From the NCBI GenBank assembly GCA_023333565.1, contig JAJKFH010000787.1:1-64000 (forward strand): 64,000 nucleotides of DNA. The letters run 5' to 3'. The position numbers and the translations under genes are program-made. The notes beneath the pieces were generated by a model. The model was given only the letters and a program-made list of their open reading frames with translations. It was not told where the DNA came from and made no database searches. Source of the stretch: Puffinus mauretanicus. Its lineage: Eukaryota; Chordata; Aves; Procellariiformes; Procellariidae. How positions within the stretch are numbered: the stretch's first letter is position 1; the number at the start of each line of letters is the position of its first letter. Below are positions 35,266-64,000 of this stretch, piece after piece.

Positions 35266-36194
35266 CAATGATGCAACCCCGGGCGGGTGCAATTAAAGCC
35301 ACTTTAAAGATGCCCCACCACCCCCCCCCCGCTCCCCGCTCCACGGCCCCGCAGCCGCCTTTGTCCGTGCCCGGGGCGGTCCCACCGGGACCCGAGACAA
35401 AGGGCGGCGGGAGGGGCCCGGTCCCCTCCCGCCGCCCATTGTCGGGGCTGGGCTGAGCTCTCCACCCCACCCCAGCACCCACTGCGTGGGGTTGCATGGG
35501 CCACAGGTCGCTGCAGCCGCCGATGCATGCATGCACATGCATGCAACCGCCCCACTGCACGCCCTGCATGCTCCTGCGGTGTCCAGCACTGCCTGTTCCT
35601 GCGTGGGGGGGGATCTTCCTCTGGCCAAGGGCATGTTTAGGGGTGCAGCGAGGAGGCTGCGACTTGGGTGCTGGCACCCAGACCCGGCAGGGTCCCCAGC
35701 CCCTCTGCCTGCCTGGCTGGAGCCACCCCAGGAGCGGGCACCTGCCCCGGACGTTTCGGTGCTTCATCCTCCCAGGAGCTGCCGAACCCCCTCGGAAAGG
35801 AGCCGAGGCTGCCGGGCAGAGGTCAGGGGCTGGAGCAACCCCCCTGCTCTTCCCGGCCACCCCAGCACCGCCGTGGTGGGACCCCCCAGCCAGTGTGACT
35901 CTGCTGCCGCCTCTGCATGGCCCATCCCGGGGCTCTGCGGCACGGCACGGCACAGCACGGCATGGCACAACGCGGGCGGCTCAGCCTCCTGGCGCTCGGG
36001 GCAGGCAGGTTTCCAGCTGGCCGCGGGTTTGCCGGCGTGTTGCAAGGCTGACTGCGACCAAGGGTCGTGTTTGCAGGCGCGGAGGGAAGAGGCAGCTCAG
36101 CGCTGCCGTCACCTCCGCTCCCAGCCCGGGGACGGCGTCCCCCTGCCCCGTGCTCCGGGGACGTTCCTGCGGGGCCGCGGAGCCTCAGCCGCTC
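35266..36194. other. Intergenic GC-rich DNA with a short GCATGC run
   Basis: Mostly unique GC-rich sequence. A small alternating ATGCATGCATGCACATG stretch lies at about 35522-35548. No gene recognised. Confidence 0.55.
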
Positions 36195-36480
36195 CGGGGT
36201 CCCAAGGAAAAAGGAAGGAACTTAACTCCCATTAACTGTCCCATTGTATCGGCCGTGGTAATAATCGGGTTTGCTAATGCAATTGCTGCTGCGATGCGAA
36301 AATCCTACTGGAAAATGTATTAGAGCAATTATCCGCCTCACTCCGCAGCCGGGTGTAGCATTAATATTCAATTTTGATGTGGAAGTCCTATTATGTTAAT
36401 GACTTCAGTGACAAAAGTCGTTAATGTAAGACTTTTCCTTTATGGCGTGGCATTAGCTGGGGTGAATACCACCGCGACAC
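36195..36480. promoter_or_regulatory. Candidate conserved noncoding element (about 280 bp)
   Basis: The longest AT-rich island of the intergenic region. It includes CATTAACTGTCCCATTGT, GGTAATAATCGGG, GCTAATGCAATTGC, AGAGCAATTATCC, CATTAATATTCAATTTTG and GACTTCAGTGACAAAAGTCG. It is unique sequence with many TAAT and ATTA cores and edges as sharp as those of known ultraconserved enhancers; conservation itself cannot be seen here. Confidence 0.5.
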
Positions 36481-37940
36481 CGGTGCGCCCGGCGGGATTG
36501 AACGGTGCACGCCGCAAGGGCGGCAGGCCGGGGCCACGGCGCCGCGGTGCCGTGGGGGGAGCGGGGCCGGGCCCCCTCCCCTGGCTCCACACCGGCCCTC
36601 GCGTCTCAGGCTGAGCAGCCCCTTTCCCCGGCACGCGGTGCTGCCGGTGCAGGGGGCGGCCGGTGCACAGGGCTGCGCGGGAGGGCTGTGCCGGGGCCAT
36701 GCCGGCAGCAGGGACACGGCGGCAGCGGGGTGTGCCGGGGAGGGCGCGGGGCAGATTAGCCGCGCTGCAGCGCATCCGGCAGCGGCACTCCCTCTGCCGC
36801 AGATGCCCTCCTTTGTTCTCTCCCCGAGCCAGGGGAGATGCACCGGCGCTTCCCCGTCTGCCGGAGAGCGTGGCGGTGCCGGCCTGGGGATCGCCGGCAT
36901 CCCTGCTGCCCCCGATGACACCGGGGCTGCCCCCCTGCCTGGCTGCTGCGGTGCTGCTGCCCGCGGTTTGGTCAGCATCATAGGCAGGCCTGGACGGATG
37001 GACGCATGGACGGCTCCTCCTCGGGCTGTGGCGGAGCCACGCGGGCAGCCGGCCCCGGAGCCGCAGGCTGGTGGCGGGGGGACACGGGGAGGGGGACGAG
37101 AAGTGCAGCCAGAGCCCGGCAAACCCAGCGGTGAGGGCACCACCAGCCACTGCCACGGCTCCTGGATGGGAACGGCAGCGCTGTGGACGGCACGAGGCTG
37201 AGCCCCCACCGTGACAAACAGCGTCCCGCAGCGCTGGAGGGGGTTGGAACCGTCAAACACAGGAGCCGGGAGCTGCCCGTGACGGTAAAAACAACCGTGA
37301 CCTTCACCTTTCCAGCAAAGGGCTCGTTTCAAGCAGCCGTGCTTGCCGCCGCCAGCCTGGGAGTGACTTAATGTGCCGGCTTTGCTGCGAGCGCAGCCCG
37401 GCAGCGGGCGGCCCTACGGCATGGGCACGCGGCCGGCCTGGCGCTGGGGCCGGTTGGGAAGCAGGAAATTTCTCATGGCCGAGGAGGGGCCAGCGGTTCC
37501 CAGACAGAACCCAGGCGCGGGCTGGGATTTCCGGGTGGCCCTTTCCGGGCCCCTCGGAAGGCTCCCGCCCGGCCCAGCCGCTGCGGCAGCTCCCTACACC
37601 CCTCCGTGCGGTGGGTGCTTGGCACAGCCGGGTCCCAGCACATGGCTTGGCGCATGGCTGCAAGTGCCAGCCCTGGGGGTCCATGCACAGTGCAGCACCC
37701 CGACACGATGGTCCCCATGGACCCGTCCGCAGTCAGCGAGTGGGGCCACAGGGTGCTCGGGGCCAGCCCTGACCACAACACACCCGGGACGGAGCCCAAG
37801 GGACCTGGTCGGGGCTGGGGCCGCCCCTCACCACGGCCCCCCAGGCACCGTGGGCTCTGCCGGGGCAGGAAGGTGCTGAGCCGGTGCCAGCACACGAGGT
37901 CCGGCATTGGCAGTGCGTGGGCGGGCAGGTCTCCTTGGGG
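36481..37940. other. Intergenic GC-rich DNA
   Basis: No gene or array recognised. Open frames on both strands are compositional. Confidence 0.55.
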
Positions 37941-37944
37941 CTGC

Positions 37945-38162
37945 TGGGGGCACGGCACCCACCCGGGGACATGGCACCCACTCAGGGACACAGCACCCAC
38001 CGGGGACACGGCACCCACTGGGGACATGGCACCCTGCTGGGGACATGGCTCCCACTCAGGGACACGGCACCCACAGAGGACACAGCACCCACCAGGCACA
38101 CAGCACCCACCGGGGACACGGCACCCACTGGGCACAGAGCACCCACCGGTGACACGGCTGGG
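37945..38162. repeat. GGGGACACGGCACCCAC minisatellite
   Basis: About eleven degenerate copies of a 19-bp unit, GGGGACAYGGCACCCACYS. The unit lacks the spacer structure of a CRISPR array. Confidence 0.9.
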
Positions 38163-38394
38163 TGCTGGGGTGCCCGCGCACTGTGTCCCTGGGACAGCCT
38201 GTCAGCGCAGCCCGGCCGCAGGGCGCGGGGCACGGGGGTGCCGTGGGAGGGGCGCCACGGCCACATGCCCACGCGTGGGGAGCGGCTGCGGGGCCGGGGC
38301 CCGTCCCGGGGCTGCTCGGTGCCCCCGGGCCCGGCGGTGGCGGCTCCGCGCGCACGTGGCCGGGCCGGGCCATACGCAGCCGCCCCGCCCCGCC

Positions 38395-38625
38395 CCTCCC
38401 CCCGCTCGCCCATTGGCCCGCCCCTCCCCTTCCCGCTCGCCCATTGGCCCCGGCGCCCTCCACAAACAAAGGCCGGCGCCCGCGGGGGGCCCGGCGCGCC
38501 GTCCTGATTGGCGGGGCCACGGCGAGGGGGCGGGACGAGGGGGCAGGATGGACCCGGGCAGGCCCCTCCCTCCGAGCCGCGCCAGATGCCTTATAAGGGG
38601 CGGGGCGGGGCGCGCCCATTCATGC
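38395..38625 (+). promoter_or_regulatory. Orphan promoter-like block: three CCAAT boxes, CArG/TATA and GC boxes
   Basis: CCAAT (as ATTGG) lies at 38412-38416, 38443-38447 and 38507-38511. The first two sit in copies of a 20-bp near-identical sequence spaced 31 bp apart. An exact CArG box CCTTATAAGG (38589-38598), which can also act as a TATA element, abuts a GGGGCGGGGCGGGG GC box. The order and spacing predict plus-strand initiation near 38620-38630. No known gene starts here to my knowledge. Confidence 0.5.
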
Positions 38626-38750
38626 GCGCAGGGGAGAGGCGGTGCCAGCGCGTGGCTCTGCCCACGCTCGCGGCGCGCGCTCCGGGGGGCGGGGCTCCGT
38701 CCCACGGTGCAGCGCGGGTGGGTGCGGGAGGACCGGCCCGGTACGGCTCG
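38620..38750 (+). ncRNA. Hypothetical first exon of an unannotated transcript
   Basis: If the promoter-like block fires on the plus strand, a transcript would begin near 38620 and meet a good 5' splice site, CTCG then GTAAGG, at 38751. The ATG at 38622 opens a 78-codon frame that runs through the splice site. Its composition looks noncoding. No downstream exon could be identified, so this is speculative. Confidence 0.2.
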
Positions 38751-38759
38751 GTAAGGCTC

Positions 38760-39234
38760 GGTGCATACGGTACGCGTGGGTGGGGAGCGTGTGCACGCGC
38801 GGGTGTGACGGTGCCAGGGCTCGCGTGGGACGGGTCTGCGCGGCGGCCCGTGTGATGCGTGTCCTGCGTGTGTGTGGCTGCGTGTTCGCGTGTAGATCCC
38901 TATGCAGCACCTGCGCGTGCCCCCCGCGGGGAGATCCCCGGTGTTGCGGACCCACGTGCACCCGCACGCCCCTGTGTGCATTGCACAAACACGCGTGGGC
39001 TGCTCTGCCTCCCGTGTACGCCCACCCGTGTGTTGTGCTAGGGGGCTGCCGGGTGCAGCCCGGCTCTGCATTGCCCCAGCCCACGGGGGTCAGCCGGCGC
39101 GGGCAGCACCAGCTTCCCCACGGCCTGGGGACACCCGCCCCAAAATGCGCCCCACGGCGAGCACCGGGACATTGGGGTGACACCGGGGGGGCACTCCAGC
39201 CTCTCAACCCCCCAGGGCGGTTCGTGCTGGGTCA
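38760..39234. other. Intergenic CpG/TG-rich DNA
   Basis: It contains alternating purine-pyrimidine stretches such as GTGTGCACGCGCGG (about 38788) and TGCGTGTGTGTGGC (about 38868). No gene recognised. Confidence 0.5.
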
Positions 39235-39510
39235 CCCACCCGGATAAATCGCCCGGGGAAAGCGGGTCCCGCTCCTCCGTTTCCCAACAGCGACCATAAA
39301 TTTATTGACGTTTCGGACCTGGCGGGTCCTCGCGTGACACGCGGCGGCTTCAGCCTGCGCCGGAGACAGGGGCTGAACTTTAGTCTCCGAGCAATTAAGG
39401 TGCCTGAAACTGCACTTCATTAATGGTTGTTATGCAATAAAACCGATAAAACTGCCCTTATTTGCAGTATGAAAACGCAATTTGTTTTAATTTATGTTTT
39501 TAAATACTTG
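39235..39510. promoter_or_regulatory. Candidate conserved noncoding element
   Basis: It includes CGACCATAAATTTATTGACG, GAGCAATTAAGGTGCC, CTTCATTAATGGTTG, TATGCAATAAAACCG and TTGTTTTAATTTATG. AT-rich, unique, and abruptly bounded by GC-rich DNA. Confidence 0.45.
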
Positions 39511-40080
39511 CCGGGTTGTTCCTGGGCTCTGCCAGGCATCTGTCATCGGCCGCGGCGGGGAGCGGAGCGGCCCTGGGCTGCTCGGCGGTGGGTGCTGGAC
39601 CCCAGGGAGGGGGGACAGCGGGTGCTGACCCTGGGGTGCACCCACCTCTGGGCTGTGGCGTGGGTGGGCTCTGCCCTGGCAGCCTGGGAAGGGGGTTCCC
39701 ATTCCTCCAGCCCCCAGGACCCTGCGCTGGGGCCCCCTCACCCTGCCGTCCCCTCGCTGTGTCCCCCTCGCCGTGTCCCCCTCGCCCTGGGGAAGCTGCC
39801 TGGCAGGGAGGGGCGGGCAGGGGTGCCCCGGGGGGCTCGCGGTCCCGGGGGGCAGCTGCCCTGTGCCGTGGGTGGTTCACGCGAGCCCCGCGGCACAGAG
39901 CCCCCCGACGCGGAGCTGCCGCCGAGGTGAGTTCTTGCAGAGACAAATACCAGCCCTGAGCAAGGAAGGGGCGGTGGGACGGCGGGGCGGGAGTGGGAGC
40001 TCCCCCACCCGCATCCCACCGGGCAGAGCCGAACCCGGGCCAACATCACCCGCGGGAGCTGCGCTTCTGCCTCCGCACGG
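39511..40080. other. Intergenic GC-rich DNA
   Basis: No recognised feature. Confidence 0.55.
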
Positions 40081-40094
40081 CTCTGCTCAGGCAG

Positions 40095-40185
40095 GTGCGC
40101 GCGTCCGCGTGCACGTGCATGCACATACAGGCACACGCGTGCACGTGCATGCACATACAGGCACACGCGTGCACACGCATGGGGG
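40095..40185. repeat. TG/CA-rich tract with exact 30-bp tandem duplication
   Basis: Positions 40111-40140 are copied exactly at 40141-40170. The whole block alternates purine and pyrimidine (GCACGTGCATGCACATAC), which favours Z-DNA. Confidence 0.95.
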
Positions 40186-40965
40186 TGCGCGCACCCCTGC
40201 GGGGCAGAGCCAGACAAAGCGGCGGCCCCGGCTGCTGCCGCACCTCCCGGCGGGGTTTGCGTTTTGGTAGAACAGCGCGGGATCCCCGGCCGGCCCTAAG
40301 GCACCTTTTCTAATTACAGTAATTGCGGCTCCGGCAGCTCCCCGGGGCTCTTTATTCTCCGTGGCTCCGAATCCAGGCGGGAGGAATCTGGGCCATCGGG
40401 CAGGACCGGGAAGGGCTCCGAGCCGCCCGGGGCTTCCCGGCAGCTCCCGCGGCGGAGATGCTCCTCTCTCGTGCTCACCAAAAAACCGGGCCCCGCTTTG
40501 CCCTTTGCCGGCTCCCGGCAGCCACAGCCGGAGCTGCAATGCCCCACGCCGTGCCGGCTGAGCGGGGCTGCGGGTCCCCGGTGCAGCCCCGCTGCCCCTG
40601 TCCCCACCCCAGTGGCACCCCCTTGCCCTGGTCCTGCTGCTCGTGCCGGTGGCCGGCCGCGCTCCCAGGCGTGCAGGGGGCTTCGGCGCTTTCTGGGGAA
40701 TTTTGCACTTGCTCTCGGCAGGTTTGCCATGGGAAAACGGCCCCGGTGCTGCTGGGGGGGTCTGGCCATGGCTGGGACCCCGACAGACGGATGGACAGAG
40801 ACCCCGGCTCATGCAGGAGGCAGGATTTGGCCCCAGGCCGTCAGTAATGGTTGAGCAGCTGAGGGCACCTGAGGAGCTGGAGAGAAGCTGGTCCCTCGGG
40901 ACGGGCCCTGGGAGCAGCGGAGCAGGAGGAGGGGATGGTGCCGGGTGGGAGCTGCCACTCCCGGG
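40186..40965. other. Intergenic DNA with a small homeodomain-like patch
   Basis: GC-rich apart from TTTTCTAATTACAGTAATTG at about 40307-40326. No gene recognised. Confidence 0.45.
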
Positions 40966-40969
40966 GCTG

Positions 40970-41275
40970 CTGGGGGGATAAATAAATAAAATAACCCAAG
41001 GAGGAGGCAGCAAGCACGTGGCCGCTGCTGCAATATCGGGCGGTTATTGCGAGCAATAAATATATTTGCTGGCTCGCAGGGAGCCCTTTGGGCTGCCGGT
41101 AATTGCCCTTCGCTGCGGCTCCCGCCGGTGGCTGCAGGGTGCCCCCCCCAGTGCCATGGCCAGCTCTGTTTTCCTTCATTTTAGTCCTCATTTGTCTAAT
41201 TATTTCATCCCTTTCGCAGCCTACCCCCTTTCCCATTTGCTGAGCAGCGGCGTGTTGAGCCCTTGTTGATTTGGG
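40970..41275. promoter_or_regulatory. Candidate conserved noncoding element with inverted repeat
   Basis: An AT-rich island that contains TTATTGC-GA-GCAATAA (41044-41059), a perfect inverted repeat with a 2-base spacer resembling a spaced C/EBP palindrome, followed by ATATATTTGC and later GTCTAATTATTTCATCC. Confidence 0.45.
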
Positions 41276-42265
41276 GGGGAAGGAGGTGGGTTGGCCGGGG
41301 TGGGGGCCCTTGTCCTCCCCCCACCAAGGTGCTCGGTGCCACTGGTGAAGGGGAGCGATGGGGGCTCACCCCGGCTGAGTCTGGCACCACGGGGGATTGG
41401 GGCTCCCCAGGACCCTGCACATCACCAGGCTCCCAGCACCCGCCTTGGGGTGCCATCCCGGTGCCAGCCTGGGCGTCCCCCAGCGCCGTGCACAGTGCAG
41501 CCGGCGCCGTGTCCCCGTGGGGTCCGGAGAGCACCCCTACCCCATGGCATTGCGAGGGGACGCCGGCGGCCGGGCACTGAGCCACCGCATGCGCCCACCG
41601 AAGGAACGGGCTGTTTTTGGAGGGGATGCACGTGCCAACGGTGTTCCTGGCAGCAGGACGGGGACCACCCGGCACGGGCAGGGGCTGCCGGGGGGCTGCA
41701 GGCAGCACCAGCCCCGGGTTTGCCCCGGGAAGGGGCAGCTGCCCGTCCCCGCCTGCGGTGCCGTGGCGAGCAGTGGCCAGCCCGCGGCGTGGGGCCGCGT
41801 GCGATCCATTTATTCGGTAGCCGGGAGCTGATGGGTTGCAGGCGAGCGGCCGCAGGTGGTTTGGATTGCAGCAGGGCTGGGGACACGGCGATTGGAAACA
41901 CATTGTCCCGGCAGCAACGGCCGGCACCGCGCAGGGAGCCGGGCAGCGCCCGGGCTGTCCCCAGCCTGTCCCAGTGACCCACGCCGGCGGCTCCGCTCGT
42001 GCCGGTGACCCCGTGACGGTGCCAGCCGTGCCGGCGAGCGCTGGGGCAGAGGAGCTGGGGCCACCGTGCCCCCCGCCGCACCGTGCTCCCCTGGACTGGT
42101 GACGAGGTCGGGGTCCGCAGGGGTGGCAGAGCGGGGGCTGCTCCCCCGGCATCCCCGTCCCACGGCGCGGGGGCTCGCGGCCGGCCGGCTCTCGGCGCTT
42201 GCCAGGGCTCCCGGCTGCCGGCGGCCGCTCGGCACGCGGAGAAGCCACCTGAGCCCTTTTTTCTG
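41276..42265. other. Intergenic GC-rich DNA
   Basis: A weak patch near 41800-41900 has CCATTTATTCGG and GGATTGCAGC. Otherwise nothing is recognised. Confidence 0.5.
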
Positions 42266-42269
42266 CCAG

Positions 42270-42345
42270 TGCTGAGTTAGGGGCCATGTAACGCTAATTG
42301 GATAAACATGATTTCCCCTCTAACTCGCTGCAGATGTCTCCTCCG
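42270..42345. promoter_or_regulatory. Candidate short conserved element
   Basis: GCTAATTGGATAAACATGAT followed by TTTCCCCTCTAACTC, a small AT-rich unique island with a TAATTG core and a FOX-like TAAACA. Confidence 0.35.
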
Positions 42346-43084
42346 CGCGGGAGCAAGGTGCTCTCCCTTCCCTTCCCGGCCTGGCCGGCGGCTGCGGCGG
42401 GTGCCTGGCGGTGGCTCTGCCCTTCCCGGTGGGTGCTCGGGCACCCCTGGGTGGGGGATGCTGGGCCCCAGCCCCACACCGGCACCCCCAGCCCGTGGCA
42501 ACAGGGGGTGCCAGGGCAGGGCTGTGGGGTGCTCCTGGCCTCGTAGCGTGCACACACGTGTGTGTGCACGTGTGCACGCGTGTCTGTGTGTTCGCACATG
42601 GGCAGGGGGGTGCCTGCGGACGCAGGCGGGCGGGTGTTGGCACAGAAGTGTGGGTGCGCGGGTGCATTTGCACCCGTGTGCGGGGTGAGCGCCTGTTTGC
42701 ACCCCACTGCGTGCTGGCCCCGGGGACGGTCCCGTGCGGGGGGCTGGGGCTGTTGGGGGGGACGCGGGGGCCTCACTGCCTGTTCCTGGGGGCACAGGGG
42801 GATCCCCACGGCACACGGGGGTTCCCCTCCCCTGCAGCCCCCCGTTCTGTGCCTGGATACCGCATCCCATGTCGGGGTCCCACGTCCCGTCTCCAGGTCC
42901 CACGTCCCATGCCCGGGTGCTGCAGGCTGCAACGGGGGCTCCCTCAGACCGGGGCAGCAACAGCCCCGAGGGGACCCCCTGTCCCACCCCAGGGACACGG
43001 GCACGGCCCCGGCGCAGGAGGCAGAGAAACGTGGCCGGCCCTGCCACCACCGGCCCGCGAGCCCGCGCGGCACCTGGAGGGAAT
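42346..43084. other. Intergenic GC-rich DNA with a GTGCAC-rich patch
   Basis: Around 42545-42600 there is alternating GTGCACACACGTGTGTG sequence. Around 42860-42920 the word GGTCCCACGTCCC repeats. No gene recognised. Confidence 0.5.
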
Positions 43085-43205
43085 TAGGCAGGCGTGTTCA
43101 CCTCCCTGCAAACCTTTTGTAGAGCAAATTCCTGCGGTTACCCATTGCAATTGCTGCAAATTATACAAGCGCCCTGTGTTTCGTTCCAACGGCAGCGTGC
43201 AGTTG
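43085..43205. promoter_or_regulatory. Candidate conserved element upstream of SLC38A10
   Basis: A unique island with CAAACCTTTTGTAGAGC, CCATTGCAATTGC and GCAAATTATACAAGCG inside GC-rich DNA. Confidence 0.35.
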
Positions 43206-43680
43206 GCGTGCGCCGCTCCGACCTGCTGCCGTGCGTGGCCCCGGGGGAGCCGGCCGGAGCCCCCCGCATCCTGCCTTTTATTTTCTTCCTTTTTTCCCCT
43301 TCTCCTGCTTGGGGGATGGAGAGCGAGCAGGGAGGTGGGAGGGGGATGCCTGCAGCGGGCAGGGAGCCCTTGGGTGCTGGGTAGGTGGCCGCCGTGGCCG
43401 TGCGGATACCCGATGGAGGTTGGCACCCATGGCGTGTGGCCACGGCACAGGGCTCAGGGTGCAGCACCCACAGCTGGTTACGTGCGCACCCCGGGGAGAG
43501 AAACCTTGGGGTGCTTGGACCCCCCGAGAGCAGGCTGCTGGGGGGACCCTGCTGCGGACAGACAGACCCATGGCCACGCCGGCATCGGGGACCACTCCGG
43601 CCAGGATGGGGACCAGACCTGCTGCATGCGTTGCATGTGCACAGCTGGATGCATGCCCAGATGTGCACCCCGGGCTCTGC
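43206..43680. other. Intergenic GC-rich DNA
   Basis: No recognised feature. Confidence 0.5.
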
Positions 43681-43778
43681 GCACCCGGGCAGGGGCACCC
43701 TGGGCGATGGGCTGCCCGTGGGGGGCCGAATGGCCCCCCGAGGTCAGCCCATCGCCCAGGGTGCCCCTACCTGGGTGC
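43681..43778. repeat. Long two-part inverted repeat (98-bp hairpin)
   Basis: The arms 43691-43714 and 43745-43768 are perfect 24-bp reverse complements. The outer ten bases on each side (43681-43690, 43769-43778) pair with two mismatches. Inside, GGGGGGCC (43720-43727) and GGCCCCCC (43732-43739) close a GAAT loop. The result is a 34-bp stem, a 5x5 internal loop, an 8-bp stem and a tetraloop. Confidence 0.95.
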
Positions 43779-43797
43779 CACCGCTGCTGATCCTGTG

Positions 43798-44060
43798 GGA
43801 TGCGTGTGCATGTGTGTGCATGCGCCTGCGTGTCTACATGTGTGTGCGTGCATGTGCATGCCTGCATCTGCATGCATGTGCACGTGTGCATGCGTGTGCA
43901 CGTGTGTGCCTGCATGTGCATGCCTTCACATGCACGCATCTGCACGTATGTGCGTGTGTGCATGCCTTTGCATGCCTTTGCGTGCATGCGGCTGCATGTA
44001 CGCGGAGGTGTGCATGCATGTGCATGCGTGCGTGCATGCCTGCATGCCCGTGTGTGTCCC
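43798..44060. repeat. TGCATG/TGTGCA-rich purine-pyrimidine repeat
   Basis: About 260 bp of alternating TGCATGTGTGCATGCG-like sequence, irregular in unit length. It carries many TGCATG words and has strong Z-DNA potential, directly upstream of the SLC38A10 promoter. Confidence 0.9.
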
Positions 44061-44149
44061 CGGCTCTCGGGGGTGCCCGCAGGCAGGGGGACACCCCGGC
44101 TTCACTCCCGCCCCGGCTCTCCCAGGAGCAGCGGGCACGGTCCGCCCGG

Positions 44150-64000
<19,851 letters not shown>

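Noticed and set aside
33493..35292. A 599-codon minus-strand frame
   Set aside because: Half of it is the 34760-35265 minisatellite read as protein repeats. The rest is compositional.
37945..38162. Regular short repeats that could be taken for a CRISPR array
   Set aside because: Units are contiguous and degenerate without unique spacers, and the locus is a vertebrate genome.

Overview
This window is a vertebrate nuclear locus, most likely from a bird; a non-avian sauropsid is not excluded. It holds three spliced genes in the order and orientation I know from human 17q25 and chicken chromosome 18: ACTG1 (+, 3' part), BAHCC1 (-, complete coding sequence) and SLC38A10 (+, 5' part). ACTG1 and BAHCC1 are convergent. 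BAHCC1 and SLC38A10 are divergent. The very GC-rich left two thirds, many introns under 100 bp and dense minisatellites suggest a microchromosome. All exon boundaries come from reading splice sites and checking phase; every junction is phase-consistent.

Region by region. 1-2495: cytoplasmic actin from residue 14 to the stop, with its 3'UTR. 2496-5814: GC-rich intergenic DNA with an orphan CCAAT/GC-box promoter-like block (4690-5000) and two minisatellites. 5815-32640: BAHCC1 on the minus strand. It has 26 coding exons totalling 7,668 bp, giving 2,555 residues, plus a probable noncoding first exon and a CpG-island promoter with five CCAAT boxes. Two of its introns use GC-AG splice sites. Introns 1 and 2 are long and hold AT-rich islands that look like conserved noncoding elements, and an A-rich satellite. 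32640-44150: intergenic DNA with more AT islands, several minisatellites, an orphan promoter-like block at 38400-38755 and two striking inverted repeats near the flanking promoters (32479-32549 and 43681-43778). 44150-64000: SLC38A10, with ten exons encoding 378 residues of the transmembrane transporter domain; the rest of the gene lies beyond the window. GC content visibly drops just after its first exon.

The three genes share no pathway. Actin is cytoskeletal, BAHCC1 is a chromatin reader that represses genes, and SLC38A10 is an amino acid transporter. Their grouping is old conserved synteny. The least explained material is noncoding: the two hairpins, the orphan promoters, the intron 1 satellite and the series of homeodomain/POU/SOX-motif AT islands around BAHCC1.
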